A stretch of DNA of 55,675 nucleotides from an uncultured bacterium (GTDB lineage: Bacteria > Bacillota > Clostridia > Lachnospirales > Lachnospiraceae), in contig CAJMMS010000006.1 in the NCBI GenBank assembly GCA_905214675.1, positions 1 to 55,675 on the forward strand. The letters run 5' to 3'. The translations under genes and the position numbers were made by a program. Below are positions 43,548 through 50,864 of the stretch, piece after piece (the first letter of the stretch is position 1; each line of letters opens with the position of its first letter). The notes under the pieces were generated by a model, which had not been told where the DNA came from, did no database searches, and was given only the letters and a program-made list of their open reading frames with translations.

Positions 43548-44018
43548 ATGAAAGACTGGAAAATTTATGGCATGATCCTGGCGGGGGCAGTCGTACTGCT
43601 GTTTCTTGTCTGGCTGCTGAAAAGACTGTATGAACGGAATTATTTTCCCTATGAGCGTCAGCCGATCCTGACGAAAAGAGAGTATGCCTGTTATCTGCTT
43701 CTGAAAAAAGAAGCGGACCGCCATCACTGCCTGATCTGTCCAAAAGTAGGACTGAAAGATCTGATGCGGGTATATGATAAACGGCATTATATGAAATATT
43801 TTTATAAGATTTCGCAGAAGCATGTTGATTTTGTGATCTGTGACCGCAGCCTGAATGTCTTATTTGCACTGGAACTGGACGATGCCAGCCACGATACCCA
43901 GGAGGCAAAGAAACGCGATAAATTTAAAGACAAAGCCTTCAAAGCGGCAGATCTGCCGCTCAAAAGGCTGCGCAATTTTAATGAGCGTTCGGTTGCAGAG
44001 CTGTTCCGCGGTCTTTAA
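43548..44018 (+). CDS. DUF2726 restriction-endonuclease-like membrane protein
   Basis: A 156-residue protein: one N-terminal membrane helix (about residues 7-25) and a DUF2726 domain with YFPYERQPILTKREYACYLLL, CLICPKVGLKDLM and the core ISQKHVDFVICDRSLNVLFALELDDASHDT, which matches the PD-(D/E)xK-like endonuclease fold. The D...ExD arrangement of a nuclease site is present, although activity is unproven. It starts one base after helD, with GGGGA 8 nt before ATG 43548, so it is translated with it. Its 3' end overlaps the convergent queH by 41 nt. Confidence 0.85.
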   Translation: MKDWKIYGMILAGAVVLLFLVWLLKRLYERNYFPYERQPILTKREYACYLLLKKEADRHHCLICPKVGLKDLMRVYDKRHYMKYFYKISQKHVDFVICDRSLNVLFALELDDASHDTQEAKKRDKFKDKAFKAADLPLKRLRNFNERSVAELFRGL

Positions 44019-44643
44019 GCTGTGCCTCTCTTTGTGCTTTGGAAAAGACGCAGCCGCAGTAATCCTGGCGGTATAAGCCATAAAGAGCGGAAAGTTCCAC
44101 AGAGCGTTTATAACCATTTTTCTTTTTGAAATCGGATGGAAGCCACGAGATACCGTAGGTATCGCCAAGCGTTTGTCCGATTTCATTTAATTTCTGCGCA
44201 TTTTTCAGAGGACTGATCGAAAGTGTTGTGCAGAAATAATCAAATCCCTGTTCTTTTGCCAGTTTTGCGGTCTGTTCAAGGCGCAGACGATAGCATCGGA
44301 AACAGCGTTCACCGCCTTCCGGGATCTGTTCCAGTCCCTTTGCCATCTCATAAAAACGTTCCTTGTCGAAAGCGCCTTCGAGAAAAGAAACCGGATATTT
44401 TTGCGGAATCTGCCGGATCAGAGACTGCTGTTCCTGTACACGGTGGCGGTATTCTTCATCTGGATAGATGTTTGGATTGTAATAAAAAACAGTGATCTTA
44501 AAATAATCGGAGAGATATTCGATCACATAACTGCTGCAGGGTGCACAACAACTGTGCAGAAAGAGCGAAGGGACGATGCCTTCTTTCTGATTACGGGTGA
44601 TGATCTGTTCCAATTCTTTCTGAAAATTTATCTTATTAGCCAT
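43978..44643 (-). CDS. queH: Epoxyqueuosine reductase QueH
   Basis: A 221-residue iron-sulphur enzyme of the QueH (DUF208) type, the last step of queuosine formation in tRNA. Seen: LHSCCAPCSSYVIEYLSDYF (paired CC and APC), FYYNPNIYPDEEYRHR, GGERCFRCYRLRLEQTA (CxxC), FCTTLSISPLKNAQKLNEIG and YGLYRQDYCGCVFS (CxC). The cysteine pattern is complete. I choose ATG 44643, which has AAAGGA about 10 nt upstream; longer in-frame starts add a non-conserved extension. It runs convergently into the DUF2726 gene with no terminator between them. Confidence 0.93.
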   Translation of the reverse strand: MANKINFQKELEQIITRNQKEGIVPSLFLHSCCAPCSSYVIEYLSDYFKITVFYYNPNIYPDEEYRHRVQEQQSLIRQIPQKYPVSFLEGAFDKERFYEMAKGLEQIPEGGERCFRCYRLRLEQTAKLAKEQGFDYFCTTLSISPLKNAQKLNEIGQTLGDTYGISWLPSDFKKKNGYKRSVELSALYGLYRQDYCGCVFSKAQREAQLKDRGTALQPNAH

Positions 44644-44780
44644 ATCAGCCTGTCCTTTCTTTGCACTCTGGATTCCCGGAGTCACAGACAGCATACCACA
44701 AACAGGAAAAACAGGCAATGCAGAATCATTTTTGCAGATATTTTCATAAGATAAAGCAGAACAGAAAGAAGGAGGATAAG

Positions 44781-45551
44781 ATGTTGGCACTTTTGGAAGT
44801 GGATCATGTCAGTTATGCCTATCACAGTATGGGCGGTGAGATAGAAACGCTTGCCGATGTTTCTTTTTCGGTAAAAAAAGGCGAATTTGTGGCAATCGTA
44901 GGGCCGAGTGGGTGCGGAAAATCAACGCTGCTTTCTCTGATCTGCGGACTTTTGCAGCCGGAAGCGGGAGAAATCCGGTTTGCAGGAAGAAGTATGGAGC
45001 AGACAAAAGAAAAGATCGGTTATATGCTGCAAAAAGATTATCTGTTTGAGTGGCGGGACATTTACAGCAATGTACTGCTCGGACTGGAAATACAGAAAAA
45101 AAAGACACCAGAGTATCTTGCGCATGTCGATGCACTGCTCAAAGACTATGGTCTGTGGGAGTTTAAGAAGGCAAGACCGTCCCAGCTATCCGGCGGTATG
45201 CGTCAGAGGGCGGCACTGATCCGCACGCTGGCGTTGCAGCCACAGCTTTTGCTTCTGGATGAACCCTTTTCAGCACTGGATTATCAGACAAGACTTTCTG
45301 TATGCGAAGATATTTACCAGATCATTAAAAAGGAAAAGAAAACGGCAATCCTGGTCACACATGACCTGTCGGAGGCGATCAGCATGGCAGACCGGGTACT
45401 GGTGCTCTGCAAAAGACCGGCAACGATCAAAAAAGAAGTAGTCGTAAGCTTTGAAATGGAAACACGTACGCCGATGAAAGTGCGCAATGCACCACAGTTT
45501 CAGGATTATTTTAATCTGATCTGGAAGGAGCTGAATGATTATGATGCCTGA
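44781..45551 (+). CDS. ABC transporter ATPase of the nitrate/sulfonate/pyrimidine (NitT/TauT) type
   Basis: A 256-residue ATPase: GPSGCGKSTLLSLICGLL (Walker A), LQKDYLFEWRDIYSNV (Q-loop), LSGGMRQRAALIRTLAL (signature with GGM as in TauB/SsuB), LLLLDEPFSALDYQTR (Walker B) and VTHDLSEAISMADRV. GGAGG (44771-44775) supports ATG 44781. It overlaps the permease gene by a few codons. The substrate is unknown; members import taurine, alkanesulfonates, thiamine precursors or riboflavin. Confidence 0.92.
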   Translation: MLALLEVDHVSYAYHSMGGEIETLADVSFSVKKGEFVAIVGPSGCGKSTLLSLICGLLQPEAGEIRFAGRSMEQTKEKIGYMLQKDYLFEWRDIYSNVLLGLEIQKKKTPEYLAHVDALLKDYGLWEFKKARPSQLSGGMRQRAALIRTLALQPQLLLLDEPFSALDYQTRLSVCEDIYQIIKKEKKTAILVTHDLSEAISMADRVLVLCKRPATIKKEVVVSFEMETRTPMKVRNAPQFQDYFNLIWKELNDYDA

Positions 45552-46335
45552 GCCTTCTGTGAAACAGAAAAACTATATAAAAATGCAGAAAAAGAAAAGA
45601 CGCACGGTGATTTTTATGCGTCTTTTTCTGTTCCTGTTTTTTCTTGCACTGTGGGAGATAGCAGCAGATTTTGGATGGATCGACAGTTTTATCTTCAGCA
45701 GCCCGTCAAGGGTTATGAAAACGGCATTTACGATGTTGAAAGATGGAAGCCTGCTGCTTCATATCCGCGTAACACTTACAGAGACGCTGATCAGCTTTAT
45801 ACTGGTTGTACTAAGCGGCATCTTACTGGCAGTGCTTCTGTGGATGTTTCCAATGGTTTCCGAGATTTTAGAGCCGGCACTTGTGGTACTCAACAGTCTG
45901 CCAAAATCGGCACTGGCACCGCTTCTGATTGTCTGGCTTGGAGCCAACATCAAAACCATTATTTTAGCAGGCATGTCGGTGGCAGTTTTTGGCACGATCC
46001 TGAATTTATATACGTGTTTTTCTCAGATATCACCGGACCGGGAAAAACTGATCTATACCCTTGGGGGAACGAAAAAAGATACGCTCTTGAAAGTCGTGCT
46101 GCCGGGAACCGTACCCAATATCCTGAGCATCATGAAAGTCAATATCGGACTGTGCCTTGTGGGCGTTGTGATCGGAGAATTTATCGGTGCCAGATGCGGG
46201 CTGGGTTATCTGATCATCTATGGTTCCCAGGTCTTTAAGCTGGACTGGGTGATCATGTCGATCGTAATCCTCTGTGTGATCGCCATGCTGCTCTACACGC
46301 TGCTTGGCAGGCTGGAGAGAGCCTGCCGGAAATAG
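45541..46335 (+). CDS. ABC transporter permease of the NitT/TauT type
   Basis: A 264-residue permease with about six membrane helices: LFLFLFFLALWEIAADFGW at the start, LTETLISFILVVLSGILLAV, LNSLPKSALAPLLIVWLGAN (BPD-transport signature region), the EAA-like loop YTLGGTKKDTLLKVVLPGTVPNIL and GEFIGARCGLGYLI. The start can be ATG 45535, 45541 or 45544; AAGGAG at 45525-45530 fits 45541 best. No binding protein is encoded next to the pair. It converges on the yesN-type gene with only 2 nt between the two stop codons. Confidence 0.9.
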   Translation: MMPEPSVKQKNYIKMQKKKRRTVIFMRLFLFLFFLALWEIAADFGWIDSFIFSSPSRVMKTAFTMLKDGSLLLHIRVTLTETLISFILVVLSGILLAVLLWMFPMVSEILEPALVVLNSLPKSALAPLLIVWLGANIKTIILAGMSVAVFGTILNLYTCFSQISPDREKLIYTLGGTKKDTLLKVVLPGTVPNILSIMKVNIGLCLVGVVIGEFIGARCGLGYLIIYGSQVFKLDWVIMSIVILCVIAMLLYTLLGRLERACRK

Positions 46336-46337
46336 GA

Positions 46338-47573
46338 TCAGGAAGATTTTCGGTATTTTTTCCGGTATTCGGCAGGAGAAAGACCGGTTTCACTTTTAAA
46401 CATTCTTGAAAAACCAGAAAAATTGGAGTACGAAAGAGAAGCAGCAATCTCGCTGATACTCTGGCCGGTTTCCGTCAGCCGGTATTTGGCTTCCTGAAGC
46501 CGGACTTCCGATAAATAATCACTGATGCGTTTTCCGGTTTCTTTTTTGAAGATTTTTGCCATATAATCCGGACTTAAGAATACCTGTGCGGCAAGTTCCT
46601 CACGGGTAAGACTTTTGTTTTCTTTGATCAGTTCCAGAATTTTCCGTACAATGCGGGCCGATTTTTCTGTATCATCGGCATCACAGGCAGGCTCGATGGA
46701 AGCAGCAGCCTGTTCCAGCAGAAAATCGCTTTGTTTCTGTAAAGAAAGGTAGTCTCCTTCGCTGCCGGAGAGCATCTGTAAAGATGCACCAAATTTCTGA
46801 CGGAAAAATGCAAAAAGGTCATTGCAGTGTTTCTGATAAAGATCTTTGTCAGAAAACAGTTCCGGAGAGATAAAAGAAAGGAAAAAACATGGTTTCAGTT
46901 CGATCGCAGGCGGCCAGCTAGGATTTGGCATGAACAGTTCATTCAGTGCATTTTTGATGCAGTAGGACAGTACACCGAGGTCGGTATCTTCCGATGGCAG
47001 GGAAACAATATAGAAAAGATTCGGGGCATAACGAGCGTCTTTGTCAAAAAAGACGTGATTTCTTGCTGCGTCCCAGAGGATATACTCGGCATCACTGTTC
47101 TGATACGAGCCGTTTACAAGCTGAAGCCAGAAATGTTCAGAAGCCAGCAGACGCTCGGCAGGCTGTGAAGAGGTAAGGAGCGTGTGGTTGAGCTTTCGGC
47201 GGTTTTCAATCTGACGGATGGCATCTGTGATGGACTGACGGATCTCTTCGGTATCAAAAGGTTTCAGAAGATAAGCAAAAGCATGATAGGAGATCGCTTC
47301 TTTCGCAAAAGAAAAATCCGAGTGGCAGGTCAGAAACAGGATCAGAATATCAGGATGATGTTCTGACAGCCAGCGTGCAAGATCCAGACCGGTTCCATTT
47401 GGCATTTCGATATCGCAGATCAGGATCTGGATGTCAGATTCTTCGCAGATCTGCTCGGCTTTGCGGATATTGCCGCAGGAAAAGACCTGGTCAATGCCAA
47501 GGGATTTCCAGTCGATGGCATGTTCCAGGGCCTCCAGTGCAAAAGCTTCATCATCTACAAGTAGTAAGTTCAT
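46338..47573 (-). CDS. YesN-type response regulator (receiver + AraC DNA-binding domain)
   Basis: A 411-residue regulator: receiver domain MNLLLVDDEAFALEALEHAIDW with phospho-acceptor Asp in ILICDIEMPNGTGLDLARWL and switch Lys in AYLLKPFDTEEI; a middle region of about 150 residues with no recognisable domain; and a C-terminal AraC double helix-turn-helix (LTREELAAQVFLSPDYMAKIFKKETG, SISEIAASLSYSNFSGFSRMFK, ending AEYRKKYRKSS). Family members bind pairs of direct repeats and usually activate carbohydrate-use genes. It follows the kinase gene with 3 nt between them. No terminator is evident at its end. Confidence 0.93.
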   Translation of the reverse strand: MNLLLVDDEAFALEALEHAIDWKSLGIDQVFSCGNIRKAEQICEESDIQILICDIEMPNGTGLDLARWLSEHHPDILILFLTCHSDFSFAKEAISYHAFAYLLKPFDTEEIRQSITDAIRQIENRRKLNHTLLTSSQPAERLLASEHFWLQLVNGSYQNSDAEYILWDAARNHVFFDKDARYAPNLFYIVSLPSEDTDLGVLSYCIKNALNELFMPNPSWPPAIELKPCFFLSFISPELFSDKDLYQKHCNDLFAFFRQKFGASLQMLSGSEGDYLSLQKQSDFLLEQAAASIEPACDADDTEKSARIVRKILELIKENKSLTREELAAQVFLSPDYMAKIFKKETGKRISDYLSEVRLQEAKYRLTETGQSISEIAASLSYSNFSGFSRMFKSETGLSPAEYRKKYRKSS

Positions 47574-47576
47574 AAG

Positions 47577-49322
47577 TTATACTCCCTTCTGTGTATGAGA
47601 CGTTCCGGAAAGTGCCGGGGGATGTGCCGTATGCATCTGCGGCAGGAGCAGACGGATCCTGGCTCCGCCTTCCGGACGGTTTTCAAAAATTAAAGTATAA
47701 TGATTGCCATATATATAAGAAAGACGTTGTTTTACGTTGCGGATGCCGATATGTTTTTCGCCTGTTTTCTGAGAAGGCGGTTCTTCTATGGAAAGTTTTT
47801 TCAGGGTTTCTTCAGAAAAACCAAGTCCGTTATCCTCAATGATCAGTGACAGATAGGTCTGTTCTTCTCTTTTTTCAGGCATAGCGGTAATACGGATTTC
47901 CATAGGGGAAGATTCCGGACAGCCATGTTTGAAAACATTTTCTACAAAAGTGTGGAGCGTCAGAACCGGGATTTTCATTTTTTCAGCATCCGGATCGATC
48001 GTAAACTGTGGATGCAGATCGTTCTGGAAACGGATCTGCTGAATGTGCAGATAATTTTTTACATGTGCAAGTTCTTCTGATAAGACAACCATGCTGTCGG
48101 AACTTTTGAACAGATAGCGGAAATATTTCATCAAAGTAGAAGAAAAATCAACGATCAGTTCGGAACGCCCGCTCAGACCGAGACTGTAGATCAGATTCAG
48201 ACAGTTCAGGAAAAAGTGCGGTTTGATCTGCAGCGTCAGGTATTGCAGTTCTGCATAAACACGATTCAGCTTTTCCTCATAAATCTGCAACTTCAGGTCG
48301 TGGATCTGACTGATCATATAGTTGAACGTTTCCGTCAGTTTCGCAAATTCATCGTTTGTATCCGGAATGGGCAGTCTGCTGTCAAAATCGCCCTGTTCGA
48401 CGGCTTCCATGGCAGTGATGATCTGAAGAACCGGAGAGATCATCTGTTTCCAGGTGACGATCAGCATGATCGTGACAAACAGGAGTGTGGCAACAGCGAG
48501 GATCAGGATCGCATACTGAAACCAAGAAAATGCACCAAGTACGGAAGCCATCGGGATATACAGGATGATTCGGTAATGATTTTTTGCAGAATCAACCGGG
48601 ATCTCAACGCAGTGGGCGCGGTTGATCTCCGGTGCGCCAAAGAGAAGATCTTCGACGGCATCCTGGTTGGATAAAATAAAAACGCCATGTGTGCTGGCTG
48701 TAAGATCTTTGAAGTCGGAGAAAATATATTCTCCGGCGCCAAAAGCACCGACATAAACATTCTGGTATTCCATCAGTTCCATCAGGTAACTTTTCTGCCC
48801 GATTCGCAGAAACGACCAGCCGCGGATCTGGGGACTGGTAGCGGGAAAGGTCTTTTTCCTGCATGCCTGACGGATATAGCGGCGCATTTCCTGGCGGTCA
48901 TTGTAGGAATCATAGTTGGCACTTTGAAAGATCAAAATATCCTGATCTGGAATATAGAAAAACAGGCTTGCACTGCTGTTATATGTATCAAGATAGTCTG
49001 TAAAACTGTCGAGAATGGCAAGTTCCTCCTGTGGGTCAGATTCTCCATGTGCCAGAGTATGGTAATTCTGACTGTCCAGAAGAAAAGAAGCAAGATAATT
49101 CGAAATATGATCCAGAGAAGTATCCACCGTTGCAAGCTGAAGAGAAAGCGTGTTATGATTGTACTGGATACTTTGCTGCAGCAAAAGGCGTTTTCCGTAT
49201 TCACTTCCAATGAGAATACAAAGAAAAAGTGTGCTGCTTTTTATGACAATTATACTACTTTTGTGTGGATGCAGTGCACAAAAAGAGCAGATACCGGATG
49301 AGGAGGTTCCGACGGTAAACAT
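47577..49322 (-). CDS. YesM-type sensor histidine kinase (5' end uncertain)
   Basis: The C-terminal half is clear: second membrane helix (FQYAILILAVATLLFVTIMLI), HAMP region, phosphorylated His in LTLQIKPHFFLNCLNLIYSL, N-box HTFVENVFKHG and G-boxes DNGLGFSEE and HIGIRNVKQRL. Between the helices is an extracellular sensor domain of about 230 residues. The start is uncertain: no ATG with a ribosome binding site lies near the expected first membrane helix (around 49200-49250). The nearest in-frame ATG, 49322, gives a poor N-terminus antisense to the signal-peptide region of the divergent binding-protein gene, and TTG 49184 would lose the first helix. A deletion or annotation-resistant overlap is likely. 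Confidence 0.88.
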   Translation of the reverse strand: MFTVGTSSSGICSFCALHPHKSSIIVIKSSTLFLCILIGSEYGKRLLLQQSIQYNHNTLSLQLATVDTSLDHISNYLASFLLDSQNYHTLAHGESDPQEELAILDSFTDYLDTYNSSASLFFYIPDQDILIFQSANYDSYNDRQEMRRYIRQACRKKTFPATSPQIRGWSFLRIGQKSYLMELMEYQNVYVGAFGAGEYIFSDFKDLTASTHGVFILSNQDAVEDLLFGAPEINRAHCVEIPVDSAKNHYRIILYIPMASVLGAFSWFQYAILILAVATLLFVTIMLIVTWKQMISPVLQIITAMEAVEQGDFDSRLPIPDTNDEFAKLTETFNYMISQIHDLKLQIYEEKLNRVYAELQYLTLQIKPHFFLNCLNLIYSLGLSGRSELIVDFSSTLMKYFRYLFKSSDSMVVLSEELAHVKNYLHIQQIRFQNDLHPQFTIDPDAEKMKIPVLTLHTFVENVFKHGCPESSPMEIRITAMPEKREEQTYLSLIIEDNGLGFSEETLKKLSIEEPPSQKTGEKHIGIRNVKQRLSYIYGNHYTLIFENRPEGGARIRLLLPQMHTAHPPALSGTSHTQKGV

Positions 49323-50709
49323 CGGTATTACGGCAAGAACGGGGTTGAGTAAGGATCTGTATACCGTCAATCAGAAGCTGGGGGATCTGACTGAAAAAAA
49401 GGCGGGGGTACGCGCACAGCTTGTCTGGACAGGACTGAACAGCAGCTATGGAAACAGTTATTACAAAAACAGACAGATGGGGGTGGATATCCTCAATATT
49501 TATTACAATCAGTTTGAAGAGTACTGTGAAAAGAGTCTGCTTCTGGATCTGGAACCTTATCTGGGGAAAGATTCCTGTTTAAGAGAGATCTTGAAAGAAA
49601 AAACGCCGCTTCCAGAGGATGGACAGAAAGGGATTTACGGGATTCCAAAAGCGTTAAGTGACATCCATACAAACGGTGTGATCCTGAACCGCTCTTATGT
49701 GGAAAAGTATCATATGGATGTTTCGGGGATCCGGAAACCGGAGGATCTGGCCCCCCTGTTTGAAATCATCAAAAAGGAACGTCCGGATGTTGTGCCGTGG
49801 GCGCTGGAGAAAAGAACCAATGCAGTGATTGAGCGGTCACCGATCGCCGATGTGCTAGATGGATGTCTTTCCGGTATCTTATATGAAGGAACAGATGATG
49901 CAGTCTGCAATGTTTATGAGAGCGATGCCTATACAAAACGGGTAGAGCTTGCAAAACGCTGGCAGGAAAAAGGCTATCTGGCAGACAATATCCTTACCAA
50001 TATCGAGCCTGGACAGACACAGGTTATTTCCGGGGAAGCTTTTGCGGCAGAATTTGTAGTCAAACCGGATGAAATGCAGTATGAAGAGAGCATTTACGGA
50101 GACAAAGTGATCATTATTCCATTTGACCGGCCGCCGGTGCTGGATACGGAAGATGACTGGATCACGGTATGGAGTATTTTTTCTGAGACAAAGTATCCGG
50201 AAGAAGCAGTGAAAGTACTGGAACTTTTGTACAACGATGAAGAAGTGCTCAATATGATCCTTTACGGGGTGGAAGGACTTCATTATGAAGTGGAAGAAGA
50301 TGGCAGTTTTTCTTTCCCGGATGGCGTGACGGAAAATAATGTGGGTTATACCTGCTCTGTAAAATGGCAGTTCAATACACCAAAAGCTGGAATCTGGAGC
50401 GGAATGTCAGAAGATCTGGAGAAAGATTTCAAGAAATTTGAAGCATCCGCAGAGGTTTCGCCGGCATATGGATTCTGGCTGGATGAGAGTAAGATCACTG
50501 TGGATATGCAGAAAATCAAAGCAATCGTATCCGGATACAAGAAGTTTCTGAATGTGGGAATGACGGAGCGTGGACTGAGTACGGAAGCTTATCTGGAAGA
50601 ATTCCGGCAGAAGCTAAGAGAAGCCGGAAGTGAACAGCTTGTGAAAGAAGTTTCAAAGCAGTATCAGGCATGGAAAAAAGAAAAAGAAGGTCAAAAAGCC
50701 GGAAAATGA
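49210..50709 (+). CDS. Carbohydrate ABC transporter binding lipoprotein (orphan)
   Basis: A 499-residue lipoprotein. MRIQRKSVLLFMTIILLLCGC gives a basic start, hydrophobic core and lipobox (LCGC). The mature protein has the extracellular sugar-binding (family 1, DUF3502-like) pattern: VNIGITARTGLSKDLYTVNQ, GVDILNIYYNQFEEYCE, LLDLEPYL, GIYGIPKALSDIHTNGVILN, WITVWSIFSETKYPEEAVKVLELLY. No permease or ATPase for sugars is in the window, so it probably works as sensor partner of the divergent YesM/YesN pair, or with a distant transporter. No ribosome binding site is evident before ATG 49210. The 5' end lies inside the antisense kinase coding region. Confidence 0.85.
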   Translation: MRIQRKSVLLFMTIILLLCGCSAQKEQIPDEEVPTVNIGITARTGLSKDLYTVNQKLGDLTEKKAGVRAQLVWTGLNSSYGNSYYKNRQMGVDILNIYYNQFEEYCEKSLLLDLEPYLGKDSCLREILKEKTPLPEDGQKGIYGIPKALSDIHTNGVILNRSYVEKYHMDVSGIRKPEDLAPLFEIIKKERPDVVPWALEKRTNAVIERSPIADVLDGCLSGILYEGTDDAVCNVYESDAYTKRVELAKRWQEKGYLADNILTNIEPGQTQVISGEAFAAEFVVKPDEMQYEESIYGDKVIIIPFDRPPVLDTEDDWITVWSIFSETKYPEEAVKVLELLYNDEEVLNMILYGVEGLHYEVEEDGSFSFPDGVTENNVGYTCSVKWQFNTPKAGIWSGMSEDLEKDFKKFEASAEVSPAYGFWLDESKITVDMQKIKAIVSGYKKFLNVGMTERGLSTEAYLEEFRQKLREAGSEQLVKEVSKQYQAWKKEKEGQKAGK

Positions 50710-50771
50710 ATAAAGAGAACGGAAAATGAACAATTTATGACGGAAAATGAGTAGTTTTGAACGGAAAAAAG
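50701..50771 (+). repeat. Four helically phased direct repeats upstream of the GH3 gene
   Basis: GGAAAATGA at 50701, 50721 and 50742 and a weaker GGAAAAAAG at 50763, spaced 20, 21 and 21 bp, each preceded by C or AC. They begin in the last codons of the binding-protein gene and end in the -35 region of the GH3 promoter. Direct repeats two helical turns apart are the usual target layout of AraC-type activators. Confidence 0.7.
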
Positions 50772-50780
50772 AGTTATCAT
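50752..50780 (+). promoter_or_regulatory. Candidate activator-dependent promoter of the GH3 gene
   Basis: TATCAT (50775-50780) has 17 nt upstream a poor -35, TAGTTT (50752-50757), inside the repeat array. A poor -35 next to phased sites fits activation by a bound regulator. AAGGAGG (50851-50857) precedes ATG 50865. Confidence 0.45.
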
Positions 50781-50864
50781 ACAAACACATGGAATGGTTC
50801 CTATGAGATCGGAAAACCCAAGGGAATTGTTCAAAATCTAACAAGTGTGTTAAGGAGGTAACTT

